In this document: positions 47,370 to 56,615 of the stretch, in pieces
Layout of the letters: each line of letters starts with the position of its first letter
How positions within the stretch are numbered: position 1 is the stretch's first letter
The notes under the pieces: generated by a model
Seen by the model: the letters and a program-made list of their open reading frames with translations, nothing else
Told to the model about the DNA's origin: nothing
Databases searched by the model: none
Translations under genes and position numbers: made by a program
Origin: Paenibacillus glycinis
GTDB lineage: Bacteria > Bacillota > Bacilli > Paenibacillales > Paenibacillaceae
Assembly: GCF_009909185.1 (NCBI RefSeq)
Contig: NZ_JAAAMV010000027.1
Location: 1-64,000, forward strand
Direction: 5' to 3'
Length of the DNA: 64,000 bases

Positions 47370-48257
47370 ATGTTCACACTCCGAAGGAAAACCGCCGGCG
47401 AGGCGATATTCGACGCGGCCAACGTCGCCGGCATGCTCCTGATCTGCTTCGTCACGATCTATCCCATCTGGTACGTGCTCGTGAATGCGTTCAACGAAGG
47501 ACAGGACGCGATGCGCGGCGGCATCTACTGGTGGCCGCGCGTGCCGAGCCTGGACAGCTTCCAAGCCGTCTTCGCCAATCCCGGCATCATGACGGCGATG
47601 GGCATCACCGTCTCGAAGACGCTCGCCGGCACCGCCGCGCACGTCTTCTTCACGGCCATGGTCGCCTACGCGTTCTCCAGGCGCGATCTCATCGGCCGGA
47701 AGGGTTACATGCTGATCGGCACGGTGACGATGTTCTTCAGCGGCGGGCTCATCCCGTCCTATCTGCTCGTCCGCGATCTGCATTTGCTGGATAACTTCCT
47801 GGTATATATCATTCCGGCGATGTTCAATTTCTTCGATCTCATCATCTTCCTGGCGTTCTTTCGCGAGATTCCCGCAGGGCTGGAGGAAGCCGCGAAGATC
47901 GACGGTGCCAACGATTTCTCGATCTTCGTCCGCGTCGTCATTCCGGTCTCGATGCCGGTCATCGCGACGATCGCCCTGTTCCACGGGGTGTATCAATGGA
48001 ACGATTACTTTACCGGGATGATCTACATCAACGACATGGATTTGCAGCCGATCCAGACGTTCCTGTACCGCGTCATCGCGCAGTCGAGCTCCAATCTGAT
48101 GATGGCGGCGATGCCCGGCGGCATCACGAAGAGCGTAACTTCGCAGTCCATCAAGCTGGCGACGATGGTCGTCACGACGCTGCCGATCGTGCTCGCCTAT
48201 CCGTTCCTGCAGAAGTATTTCGTTAAAGGTCTAATGATCGGCTCCATTAAAGGTTAG
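47370..48257 (+). CDS. ABC transporter permease, LplC/YtcP type
   Basis: A 295-residue permease. ATG 47370 (MFTLRRK) follows AAAGGTGG; a GTG at 47358 is inside that site. It has the family segment YPIWYVLVNAFNEGQDAMRG, GGIYWWPRVPSLDSFQAVF, the helix TMFFSGGLIPSYLLVRDLHL and the coupling loop EEAAKIDGANDFSIFVRVVI. It pairs with the preceding permease. Confidence 0.9.
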   Translation: MFTLRRKTAGEAIFDAANVAGMLLICFVTIYPIWYVLVNAFNEGQDAMRGGIYWWPRVPSLDSFQAVFANPGIMTAMGITVSKTLAGTAAHVFFTAMVAYAFSRRDLIGRKGYMLIGTVTMFFSGGLIPSYLLVRDLHLLDNFLVYIIPAMFNFFDLIIFLAFFREIPAGLEEAAKIDGANDFSIFVRVVIPVSMPVIATIALFHGVYQWNDYFTGMIYINDMDLQPIQTFLYRVIAQSSSNLMMAAMPGGITKSVTSQSIKLATMVVTTLPIVLAYPFLQKYFVKGLMIGSIKG

Positions 48258-48326
48258 GCGGTTCGTCCTTGCCCGGCGTCCTTGCCGGAGAGGACTTATA
48301 ATAAGCGAAGCAAAGGGGTAGAAGAC

Positions 48327-50051
48327 ATGGGACAAGGCAAGATTGGGCGCGTGCTGTCGCTTGCGACGGCGGCGGCGCTGGCATTCACGCTGACGGCTTG
48401 CGCCGGCAACGACGACGGGAGCAACGGCGGCACGGCAAGCAATACGGGCAACGCCAAGAACGATGCGGCAGGCAACACGGGCGGCGACAAAGGCGGGAAC
48501 AAAGAGACGCCGGAAGCCAAGCCCGTATCCGCGGACGAACCCGGCTGGAAAGCCGATACGTCGCCGATCACGTTCGACTGGTACCTCAACTTCTCCTGGT
48601 TCCCGAACAAATGGGGCGTGGATGCCACTTCGCAGTACATCACGAAGAAGACGGGCGTGAACATTAACTTCATCGTGCCGGCCGGCAACGAGAACGAGAA
48701 GCTGAACACGATGATCGCATCCGGCTCGCTGCCCGATTTCATCACGCTCGGCTGGAGCGAGGACGGCGTGAAGAAGATGATCGAAGGCGGCATGGTCGAG
48801 CCGCTCAACACGCTGGCGGACCAATACGATCCGTATTTCTTCAAGGTCGCGGATCCGGCCAAGACGTCCTGGTACACGCAGGCGGACGGCAACGTGTACG
48901 GGTACCCGAACGCGTCGTCCTCGCCGAAGGACTTCGAGAAATACTCCCGCGAATATACGTCGAACCAGACGTTCGTCGTGCGCAAGGACATGTACGAAGC
49001 GCTCGGCAAGCCGGATATGCGCACCAAGGAAGGTTTCTTGAACGCGCTCAAGCTGGCGAAGGAGAAATTCCCGGACGTGAACGGCCAGCCGCTCATTCCG
49101 CTCGGCCTGCACGAATTCACGGAGACCGGCAACTACTCCCTGGAAGGCTACCTGCAGAACTTCCTGGCCGTCCCGTACGAGAAAGACGGCAAGCTGTATG
49201 ACCGCGCGACGGATCCGGAGTACGTGAGCTGGCTCAAAACGTTCCGCAAAGCGAATGAAATGGGCTTGCTCGCGAAGGATATCTTCATCGACAAGCGCCC
49301 GCAGATGGAAGAGAAGATCGCGCAGGGCCGCTACTTCGCGATGCTCTATCAGCGCAGCGATTTCGCGGCGCCGCAGAACGCGCTCTTCGCCAAGGATCCG
49401 AATTCGGTGTACATCGCCGTGGACGGACCGGGCAACGAAGCGCTGGATCCGCCGACGTTGTCGGGTCCCGGCATCTCCGGCTGGACGGTCACGCTCATCT
49501 CCAAGAACGTGAAGGACAAAGCCAGGGCGATCCGATTCCTCAGCTACCTGATCAGCGAGGAAGGCAACAAGGATCTGTTCATGGGCGAGCCCGGCGTGAC
49601 GTACGATACGACGGACGGCAAGGACGTCTTCAAGCCGGAGGTGCTGGAGCTGCTGAACAAAGACCGCTCCTCCTTCGACAAGAAATACGGAGCCTCGTAT
49701 ACGTTCTGGATGCTGATGGACACGAACATGAACTTGAAATGGGCGCCGCCGAGCGTCGAGCCCGCCAAGCAAATGGAGGATTGGACGAAGGGCAAGACGA
49801 CCAGCTTCTCGCAATTCGACCAGATCAATCCGACGGGCAACTCCGCGGAAGGCATCGCCAACACGAAGATCGGCCAGACCTGGGGCAAGACGCTGCCGAA
49901 GCTGCTGCTCAGCAAGTCGGACGACGAATTCGACAAGCTGTTCAATGACTTCCTCGACAAGCGCAAGAGCGCCGGTCTCGACAAGGTGCAGGCTTACCAG
50001 CAGCAGAAATACGAAGAGAACGTGAAGAAGCTCGCGGAGTTTCTGAAATAA
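48327..50051 (+). CDS. ABC transporter substrate-binding lipoprotein, LplA type
   Basis: A 574-residue lipoprotein. ATG 48327 (MGQGKIGR) follows AAAGGGG by eight bases. The lipobox LTAC gives lipidated Cys25, then an Asn/Gly/Lys-rich linker. The mature protein carries FDWYLNFSWFPNKWGVD, NEKLNTMIASGSLPDFITLG and a C-terminal YQQQKYEENVKKLAEFLK, as in large (over 500-residue) binding proteins of this importer class. It is the third gene of the operon and is followed by a kinase-regulator pair that may sense the same ligand. Confidence 0.9.
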   Translation: MGQGKIGRVLSLATAAALAFTLTACAGNDDGSNGGTASNTGNAKNDAAGNTGGDKGGNKETPEAKPVSADEPGWKADTSPITFDWYLNFSWFPNKWGVDATSQYITKKTGVNINFIVPAGNENEKLNTMIASGSLPDFITLGWSEDGVKKMIEGGMVEPLNTLADQYDPYFFKVADPAKTSWYTQADGNVYGYPNASSSPKDFEKYSREYTSNQTFVVRKDMYEALGKPDMRTKEGFLNALKLAKEKFPDVNGQPLIPLGLHEFTETGNYSLEGYLQNFLAVPYEKDGKLYDRATDPEYVSWLKTFRKANEMGLLAKDIFIDKRPQMEEKIAQGRYFAMLYQRSDFAAPQNALFAKDPNSVYIAVDGPGNEALDPPTLSGPGISGWTVTLISKNVKDKARAIRFLSYLISEEGNKDLFMGEPGVTYDTTDGKDVFKPEVLELLNKDRSSFDKKYGASYTFWMLMDTNMNLKWAPPSVEPAKQMEDWTKGKTTSFSQFDQINPTGNSAEGIANTKIGQTWGKTLPKLLLSKSDDEFDKLFNDFLDKRKSAGLDKVQAYQQQKYEENVKKLAEFLK

Positions 50052-50314
50052 TCGGCAAGCGCTCCCGGACGAATCATCGTACGTTCGAGCATAACGGGCA
50101 GCCGGCGGTCTTCCGCCTTCGGCCAAGCGACGCGGCACTGCCGCGGGGCTTGGTTACGGGGGAGACCGACGGCTGTTCCTGCCCGTTTCGGGGATTATTT
50201 CGCGAGAGCCAATTCAATCGGGATGAATTATAATAGAGGTTCCGGCGAATTCGGAACGAACGGCTGCGGCCGCGGCTTCCTGCGCTTATCCCAACATGGC
50301 GGACGGTGATTCCA

Positions 50315-52216
50315 ATGGCCCGTTGGCTTCGCATGCTGGCTCGCGAATGCCTCTTCAAGCTCGAGCGGCTGTCCCTGCAGAAACGGCTGATCATCGCGTA
50401 TATCCTCATTCTGCTGCTGCCGAGCCTCTTGATTTCGTTCTATATTTTCAACGAGCTGAACGACAATTACATGAAAGACATCGTGAAGAAGAACGAGAAT
50501 CAGCTGGAGATCGAGCGGATCAACCTGAACAATAACATCGAGACGATGGAACGGGCCGCGCAGCTGTCCCTCTCCGACAAAGAGGTGCTCTATTATTTGG
50601 AACGGACGAGCGAGCCGGACGCGGCGGAGCTGATCGCATTCGACACGACCGTCGTCTCGAACATCCTGCGTCTGCAGTTCAACAATCCGAATATCGAGCA
50701 TATCCGGCTCTTCTCCAATAACAAGCGGATCAACGAGATTTGGCCGGTGATTCTGCTGGAGAAGCGCATGCAAGCCGAGCCTTGGTACAAGAAGGTCAAC
50801 GAGCTGAACGGCACCGAATGGTGGTATTTCGACCGCATGGACCGCGAACCCATTCGCCCCGTCGTGGCGGACGCGAAGGAATACAGGCCGAAGCTCTCGC
50901 TGCTGCGCGAGATCGAGTACCCGACCGGCCGGCATGTCGGCATCATGCAGGTGGATATGCTGCTGACGAACGCCTTTCCCAACGTATACCGGGGCGCGAA
51001 CGACGAGGGAGGATCGCAGATGGTCATTTTCGACCGGGAAGGGAAAATGTTCAGCGGTCCGAACGAGACGCTGCTGGCGGATAACGGACTGACGGAGGCC
51101 GACGTCCGCGGCGAACTGAACGCGCATCTGAGCGGGGCGCAGGGCCATTATTTGTTCACGCGGAACAAAACGCCGTTTCTGAGCAATTACATCTATGCCG
51201 AGAAGATCGACGCTTACGTGCTGAACGTCGTGTCGCTCAAGCATGTATTCGCGGATATTAACCGGACGCGCAACAAGATCATCTACGCGAATATCGGCTT
51301 GCTGGTCATCCTGTCGATCGCCACGTATTTTCTGAACGCGCTTATTCTGAAGAAGCTCCATATGCTGGCTCATTTCATGAAGAAGGTGCGCCAGGGCGAC
51401 TTCGATTTCGACTTCACGATTCGGGGCGGGGGCGAGGTAGGCGAGCTTGCCCATCATTTTCGGAAGATGCTCAAGAAGATCAACGAGCTGATCGCGGACG
51501 CCGTCACGAAGCAGGCCGCCTCCAAAGAAACGGAGCTGCGCTCGCTGCGCAATCAGATCGATTCGCATTTCCTGTACAATACGCTCGAGAATATCAAAAT
51601 GCTGGCGGAAATCGAGAATCAGCCGGTCATTTCGGATGCGCTTACATCGCTGGGCGGCATGATGCGCTACAACCTTCGGTGGACGAGCGAATACGTGCGC
51701 CTGAAGGATGAGCTGGGCCATATCGCCAACTATATCGCCGTGATGAATCTTCGGTTCGATCATGCGATCACCCTGAATATCGACGTGCCGGCCGAATATC
51801 TGAATCAGGAGCTGCTGAAGATGTCGCTGCAGCCGGTCGTGGAGAACGCCGTCAAGCACGGCATGAAATTCAAGTCCTCCGAGGCGCGCGGCATGGTCGT
51901 CTGCATCTCGGCAGCGCGGGACGTTCACGCCATCGCGATCGACATTGCCGACAACGGCGTCGGCATGACGGCCGAAGCGGCGGGGAGGCTCAACCGCAAA
52001 ATCGCCGGCGACGAATCGGCGTTCGCCGCGTCCGGCGACCGCTTGGCGCTGCCGCACGAGAAGCAGAGCGAGGGAAGCGGCATCGGGCTGCGCAACGTCC
52101 ATCAGCGGATTCAGCTGTTTTACGGCAAGGATTACGGCTTGTTCGTCGAAAGCCGAGAGGGGGAATGCACGCGCGTCCGATTGCGCATTCCCTACTATAT
52201 CGTGAGCGGAGGGTAA
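50315..52216 (+). CDS. YesM-type sensor histidine kinase
   Basis: A 633-residue kinase. ATG 50315 has GGACGGTGA upstream. Helix one is about 25-45 (IIAYILILLLPSLLISFYIF), a large extracellular sensor follows, helix two is about 325-345, then HAMP and the kinase domain. The phosphorylated His418 lies in NQIDSHFLYNTLENI; most relatives have Asn-Pro where this one has Asp-Ser. ATPase boxes VVENAVKHGMKF, DIADNGVGMT and GSGIGLRNVHQRI are intact. It stands 263 bases after the binding-protein gene and directly before its regulator gene. Confidence 0.9.
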   Translation: MARWLRMLARECLFKLERLSLQKRLIIAYILILLLPSLLISFYIFNELNDNYMKDIVKKNENQLEIERINLNNNIETMERAAQLSLSDKEVLYYLERTSEPDAAELIAFDTTVVSNILRLQFNNPNIEHIRLFSNNKRINEIWPVILLEKRMQAEPWYKKVNELNGTEWWYFDRMDREPIRPVVADAKEYRPKLSLLREIEYPTGRHVGIMQVDMLLTNAFPNVYRGANDEGGSQMVIFDREGKMFSGPNETLLADNGLTEADVRGELNAHLSGAQGHYLFTRNKTPFLSNYIYAEKIDAYVLNVVSLKHVFADINRTRNKIIYANIGLLVILSIATYFLNALILKKLHMLAHFMKKVRQGDFDFDFTIRGGGEVGELAHHFRKMLKKINELIADAVTKQAASKETELRSLRNQIDSHFLYNTLENIKMLAEIENQPVISDALTSLGGMMRYNLRWTSEYVRLKDELGHIANYIAVMNLRFDHAITLNIDVPAEYLNQELLKMSLQPVVENAVKHGMKFKSSEARGMVVCISAARDVHAIAIDIADNGVGMTAEAAGRLNRKIAGDESAFAASGDRLALPHEKQSEGSGIGLRNVHQRIQLFYGKDYGLFVESREGECTRVRLRIPYYIVSGG

Positions 52217-52222
52217 TCCGGT

Positions 52223-53941
52223 ATGCGGACATTGCTCATCGTCGATGACGAGAGGAACATCAGGCTGGGTCTGAAAGCGATCATCGAGCGCGGATATCCG
52301 GGCCGATACGAGCTGCTGTTCGCCGCCGACGGCGAGGAAGCGCTCGGCTTGATTCGGGAACGCGCGGTCGAGATCGTCATTACCGATATCCGGATGCCGG
52401 GCATGGACGGGTTGGCGCTGATCGGCGAGCTCGCGCGATGCGAGACGAGGCCGATCGTGATGATCCTGAGCGGCCATGACGATTTCCGCTATGCGCGGGA
52501 AGCGATGCAGCATGAAGTGAAAGAATACCTGCTCAAGCCGATCGTGCGCGACGAGCTGTTCGCCGCGCTGCAGCGGGCGGAGCGGGACCTGGCGCGCAAG
52601 ACGGCGCTGTCCGAGCGGCTCGGGGAGATGCGCCTCTACCGCGAGGAGCTGCTCGCGAGCCAGCTGAACTATATCTTTCTCCATCCGACGATGGAGGAAG
52701 CGGAGATCGCGGAGCGCTGCGGGAAGGCGGGCTGGGAGCAGCTGTTTGCCGCGCGCGGCGCGAACGGCGATCCGGAGCCGGCGATTGACGCATCCGGCGA
52801 GGCGATTGCGGGTTCGGGCGCGCCGGTCGGCGATCCGGGCGCGGCAAGTGCGGGTTCCGGCGATCCGGCCGGCGATCCGGGCAGGGCGAATGGCAGCCAT
52901 CGCGCATCCTCTCCGGCGGAGGAGACGTATTATGTGGCGCTGCTGCAAGCGCAGTTGACGAGCGGAAAAGCGGAAACGCTGATCGCCCGATTGGCAGCCG
53001 AGCCGGGCGGGGAGCGGTTTTATTTTAAGGATAAGGACGACCGGCTCGTCATCCTGTGCCGCAGGCTCGAGCCGTTGCATCGGCTGTTGGCCTTCATGAA
53101 CGAGCGCGGCCTCGCGGGCGCGATCGGCCTCAGCGAACGGATGACGGGCTCCCGTCAGGTCAAGCACGCGTACGCGCAGGCACGGGAAGCGCTCCAATAC
53201 GGATTTTTGCAGCCGAGCGGAGAGCCCGCCCTGCTGGTCTTCGACGGCAAGAAGGCGCGCCTGAAGGAGACGCCCGTTCCCTTGGAGGACATCCGCAAGC
53301 TGGCGAACATGCTCGGCACGGGCCGCGACAAGGAAATGAAGCAGCTCTTGGCCGAGCTGCTGGATCCGAAGCGGCTGGCCGCCTTCGACATCGCGTACAT
53401 GGAGGAGATTAGCAGACAGCTGAACGAGCTCGTCTTCGACGCCGTGTTCCATCAGTACGGGGAAGAGTCGGTGGAGATTCTGCGGATCTACAAGAAGGTC
53501 GGCTGCATCTACGGCTTCGAGTCGATTCACGACTATTACCATGCCGCGGAAGAATTGCTGGTTCGGCTCAGCGAGTACGTGAGAAGCCTGCGCTCCGTGC
53601 ATGCCGAGCATAGGGAGATGAAGAAGGCGGTCAGCTACATTCACGAGAACTATCATCGCGACCTCAACATGGCGACCGTATCGAACCATGTATCGCTGAA
53701 TTATTCGTACTTCAGCCAGACGTTCAAGGAGTTCACCGGCGAAAGCTTCGTCGTGTACCTGAAGCGGGTGCGAATCCGGCAAGCGAAGGCGCTGCTGGAG
53801 GAAACGGATGTCCGCATCTACGAGATCAGCGAGCGGGTCGGCTTCGAGAACGCAAAGCAGTTCAACCGCGTCTTCCGCGAGCTGGAAGGGATCTCCGCGA
53901 TGGAATACCGCATGAAGCATGCGGCGGCGGTTCGCCGATAA
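52223..53941 (+). CDS. YesN-type AraC response regulator with a low-complexity insert
   Basis: A 572-residue regulator: receiver domain (about 1-125) with phosphoacceptor Asp55 in VITDIRMPGMDG, and C-terminal AraC helix-turn-helix pair (about 470-570) with NMATVSNHVSLNYSYFSQTF and IYEISERVGFENAKQFNRVF. Between them, residues about 181-232 form a Gly/Ala/Pro/Asp/Ser-rich stretch with a repeated GDPG pattern, absent from the two other regulators of this window and probably an unstructured linker grown by repeat expansion. The start is six bases after the kinase stop. Confidence 0.9.
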   Translation: MRTLLIVDDERNIRLGLKAIIERGYPGRYELLFAADGEEALGLIRERAVEIVITDIRMPGMDGLALIGELARCETRPIVMILSGHDDFRYAREAMQHEVKEYLLKPIVRDELFAALQRAERDLARKTALSERLGEMRLYREELLASQLNYIFLHPTMEEAEIAERCGKAGWEQLFAARGANGDPEPAIDASGEAIAGSGAPVGDPGAASAGSGDPAGDPGRANGSHRASSPAEETYYVALLQAQLTSGKAETLIARLAAEPGGERFYFKDKDDRLVILCRRLEPLHRLLAFMNERGLAGAIGLSERMTGSRQVKHAYAQAREALQYGFLQPSGEPALLVFDGKKARLKETPVPLEDIRKLANMLGTGRDKEMKQLLAELLDPKRLAAFDIAYMEEISRQLNELVFDAVFHQYGEESVEILRIYKKVGCIYGFESIHDYYHAAEELLVRLSEYVRSLRSVHAEHREMKKAVSYIHENYHRDLNMATVSNHVSLNYSYFSQTFKEFTGESFVVYLKRVRIRQAKALLEETDVRIYEISERVGFENAKQFNRVFRELEGISAMEYRMKHAAAVRR

Positions 53942-53963
53942 CCGCATGGCCAAAGGAGCGATG

Positions 53964-54770
53964 ATGGAAGCGATGAACGAGAACGAAAGATTGCGCGCGT
54001 CATTCGAGCAAGCCGCCTCGATCTATCAGCAGGCGCGTCCGGATTATCCGGAAGCCTTGTTCGATCGTCTGATCCGGACGACGCAGTTAAAGCCTGGAGC
54101 CCGTCTGTTGGAAGTAGGGTGCGCGACGGGGAAGGCCACGCTCCCGCTGGCGAAACGCGGATTTGCGATCACCTGCGTCGAGCTTGGCGCGGAGCTCGCC
54201 GCGGCAGCCCGGCAAAACCTGATCGGAACGGAAGTTGACGTCATCAACGCGAACTTCGAGGACTGGCAGCCGGCGGCGGGAGCGGGGTTCGATCTGGTCT
54301 ACGCCGCGACCGCTTGGAATTGGGTGGATCCCAAGATGCGGTATCGGAAGGCGTGGCAGGTCCTCCGTCCAGACGGACACCTGGCATTTTGGAATGCCGC
54401 GCATGTATTTCCGGACGGCGGAGATCCGTTCTTCCGCGATATTCAAACCGTATACCATGAGATCGGAGAAGGCCGCCCGGTCGCCGACAACGATTGGCCG
54501 CGTCCCGGCGAGCTGCTCGAACAGAAAGCGGAGATCGAGGAAAGCGGACTGTTCGAGGTTGCCGAGATCCGGCATTTCGATTGGGAGCGCGTTTATCGCG
54601 CCGAGGCGTACATTCGACTCCTTGAGACCTTCTCCGGGCACATCTTGATGGAGCAAGGGAAGCGCGACAAGCTCTTCGACGAGATCCGGTCGCGCCTGAG
54701 TCGGCGTCCGGATCAATCGGTTCGTCGCCACTGGGGCGCCGTTCTCCATATCGCCCGCCGGAGGAGCTGA
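53964..54770 (+). CDS. Class I SAM-dependent methyltransferase
   Basis: A 268-residue protein. The ATG at 53964 has AAAGGAG at five bases; two other ATGs nearby fit less well. It carries the SAM motif LLEVGCATGKATLPLAKRG, the acidic ITCVELGAELAAAARQNL and the later DLVYAATAWNWVDPKMRYRK that marks the UbiE/Tam-like group. It follows the regulator gene by 22 bases and may ride on its transcript, without an obvious functional tie. Confidence 0.85.
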   Translation: MEAMNENERLRASFEQAASIYQQARPDYPEALFDRLIRTTQLKPGARLLEVGCATGKATLPLAKRGFAITCVELGAELAAAARQNLIGTEVDVINANFEDWQPAAGAGFDLVYAATAWNWVDPKMRYRKAWQVLRPDGHLAFWNAAHVFPDGGDPFFRDIQTVYHEIGEGRPVADNDWPRPGELLEQKAEIEESGLFEVAEIRHFDWERVYRAEAYIRLLETFSGHILMEQGKRDKLFDEIRSRLSRRPDQSVRRHWGAVLHIARRRS

Positions 54771-54870
54771 CCCGCCGACCCGTCGCGAGCCTGCCCGCGT
54801 ACCGGAGAAATCAGGCGGCAGCAGGGGTGCGATGGGAACGATGCCGCGGGGCGCTGCGGTTTATTGCGAA

Positions 54871-54910
54871 GGGGATCGCGCGCTTGCGTAATGACAAGCA
54901 CGCGATCCCC
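54871..54910. repeat. Inverted repeat between convergent genes
   Basis: GGGGATCGCG (54871-54880) and CGCGATCCCC (54901-54910) are perfect complements, and inside them GCTTG pairs with CAAGC. There is no T-run. A terminator role for the convergent genes on both sides is possible but not typical. Confidence 0.6.
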
Positions 54911-54995
54911 CTGCCGCGTTTACCGGGAACGTTTGACGGGAGCATGATTTCATGCCCGAACGCGGACTTGCACGATAACCGTGTTTCGCCGCCCG

Positions 54996-56159
54996 TTAGA
55001 TGCGAACGGCGTACAACGAACCGTTGGACAACATGTACCACGCGCCCATTCGGATTTGCGAAGCGCCGGGCGCGCCGAATACTTGCTCCCGGTACTGGAA
55101 CTTCGCCGGACTTCGATTAATGCTTACCGGCTTGTCCTCTTTCATGTACTGGAGATACGTTTTGTCGTTGAACGTGAACGCTACCGTGCCGTCCGGCCCC
55201 AGATCGTCGATCGTAAGCGGTGCGCTTGTCCAGGACCACCAATGCGGGCTAACGAAAACCCGTTTGACGATGCCTTCCGGCGACCGGACGTTGACGACTT
55301 TGCTGCTTATGGCCCGATCGTATTCGATATAGGCAATCCATCCGTTGTTGATGCGGTAAGAAACGCCGGGTTGATAGCTGACGAACGGGTTCACCGACAA
55401 GGTGGCGACCGTATGATCTTCGTTGCGCAAGCGTAGCGCCCATACATGCTTGGCGTAATTATTGCTCTCGACGAGTTCCCGGTAGAGGATGCGTTTGCCA
55501 TCCGTCAGCGGTCCGTAATAACCATAGGACCATCCGTGCGCAAGCGGTACCACTTTGTTGGAAGGCTCGGCCAGCTGCGTGATCGTGCCGTCGGGACGCG
55601 CCTGATAGAGCGCAAACGCGTTCACGGGCGGAACCGGAGCCGAATAAATCATGGTGCCGTCGGCCGAGAACTCGATTCTATCAAAGCCCAGATCGCGGAC
55701 TTGTCCCGTCGAGAGGTCGACGTTATGGCGGCTCAGCAGCGCGTACTTGCCGTCTCCCCGGATCGCGAACAGCTCCTCGCCGGTCGCAATTTGCGTCGCC
55801 TGTCCGTTTTTCCAATTGTATACCGAGCTTACCCGCGGCCAGACGTCGATTTTCGGGTCGCTGTTCAGGTTGTACACGACGCCTTGCGCCGACAGCTTCG
55901 CTTCATGAACGATGTCCGTCGTACCGGTACCGTCGTAGACTTTGACCTGCGTGCCGTTCGCGCGGTTATACAGCCAAAGCACTTTATCGTTCGACGTCCA
56001 TACGATGCGGCTGGCGTCGAAATCGAGAATGATGCCGTCGAACGCGTTCAGGAGCGCTTTCGTTGCTTTGTCATTCACATCGGCGAACGTCTTCAACGGG
56101 AGCATAACGAGCATCGGCAGCATGAATGCCAATACGAATGGTAACAATCGTCGCTTCAT
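54996..56159 (-). CDS. Secreted protein with beta-propeller-like repeats, unknown
   Basis: A 387-residue protein. I start it at the ATG at 56159 (MKRRLLPFVLAFMLPMLVML), since a signal peptide begins there and AGGGGTAA lies upstream. The frame runs open 77 codons further but that part is AT-rich and unlike protein. The mature chain shows repeated short strands of the kind VWTSNDKVLWLYNRANGTQV, FAIRGDGKYALLSRHNVDL and DGTMIYSAPVPPVNAFALY, as in TolB/WD-like propellers. I do not recognise a named family. Its promoter region faces the third kinase operon. Confidence 0.6.
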   Translation of the reverse strand: MKRRLLPFVLAFMLPMLVMLPLKTFADVNDKATKALLNAFDGIILDFDASRIVWTSNDKVLWLYNRANGTQVKVYDGTGTTDIVHEAKLSAQGVVYNLNSDPKIDVWPRVSSVYNWKNGQATQIATGEELFAIRGDGKYALLSRHNVDLSTGQVRDLGFDRIEFSADGTMIYSAPVPPVNAFALYQARPDGTITQLAEPSNKVVPLAHGWSYGYYGPLTDGKRILYRELVESNNYAKHVWALRLRNEDHTVATLSVNPFVSYQPGVSYRINNGWIAYIEYDRAISSKVVNVRSPEGIVKRVFVSPHWWSWTSAPLTIDDLGPDGTVAFTFNDKTYLQYMKEDKPVSINRSPAKFQYREQVFGAPGASQIRMGAWYMLSNGSLYAVRI

Positions 56160-56424
56160 CGGATTACCCCTAACCGTAAGTTTTTTATGAACCGGCAATC
56201 TCTCCATACATAAAAGAAAACGGCTTGCATATCCTCCTATGCATTTATCCAGAATCATCCATAGTATAGCTAAACGTATATTCGCATTTCTTGCTTCGAA
56301 CATCCTAATTATGGGATATTTTCCTGAGTTAGAGGACCTAAAAAATGGGTATTCGTTTTGTAAGATAAATGTAATGAGAATGAAATTCAATCTTTAACTT
56401 GTCTTAAGGCTGCAAGGCTATACT

Positions 56425-56493
56425 AGAACTCGACCCCCCTTTTAGTATATATACCTTAGACTCGCGGCCCGTTGCTGCGAGTCTCTTTTTTTT
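56425..56493 (+). ncRNA. Candidate small RNA with C-rich loop region
   Basis: A -10-like TATACT (56419-56424), with a weak TTAACT 19 bases before it, is followed after about 35 bases by a rho-independent terminator. No plus-strand gene precedes it: the nearest upstream one ends at 54770 and the gene between lies on the other strand. A transcript of about 60 bases would carry the single-stranded segment GACCCCCCTTTTAG, complementary to ribosome binding sites, as in some Firmicute trans-acting RNAs. Alternatively it insulates the downstream kinase from antisense or read-through transcription. Confidence 0.4.
56458..56493 (+). terminator. Orphan intrinsic terminator before the third kinase operon
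   Basis: AGACTCGC (56458-56465) pairs with GCGAGTCT (56477-56484) over an 11-base loop and is followed by CTTTTTTTTT. It lies on the strand of the kinase operon but upstream of its likely promoter. Confidence 0.85.
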
Positions 56494-56505
56494 GCCGCGG
56501 GCGGC

Positions 56506-56533
56506 TTGATGCGGCTGCGATCGACGTTATACT
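56506..56533 (+). promoter_or_regulatory. Promoter of the third kinase-regulator operon
   Basis: TTGATG (56506-56511) and TATACT (56528-56533) with a 16-base spacer, ending about 80 bases before the kinase start at 56616. Confidence 0.6.
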
Positions 56534-56615
56534 AGAAGAGTCTCCTGAATATAGGAAATGGGGTCTTCGGCTGTGCTATATCGGGCGCCTGTCGTCGCGC
56601 GAAGGGAGAACGTGC

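Larger units (their letters stand above)
56160..56615. other. Divergent regulatory region with possible small RNA
   Basis: It separates the propeller-like protein gene (minus) from the third kinase gene (plus). It contains a -10-like TATACT (56419-56424), a strong plus-strand terminator (56458-56493), and then a second promoter (56506-56533). I find no protein gene. Confidence 0.6.

Noticed and set aside
50228..53953. A 1241-residue open frame on the minus strand across the kinase and regulator genes
   Set aside because: Its protein is rich in Arg, His and Val-Arg runs typical of the reverse complement of GC-rich genes, and the plus strand carries two complete recognisable families.
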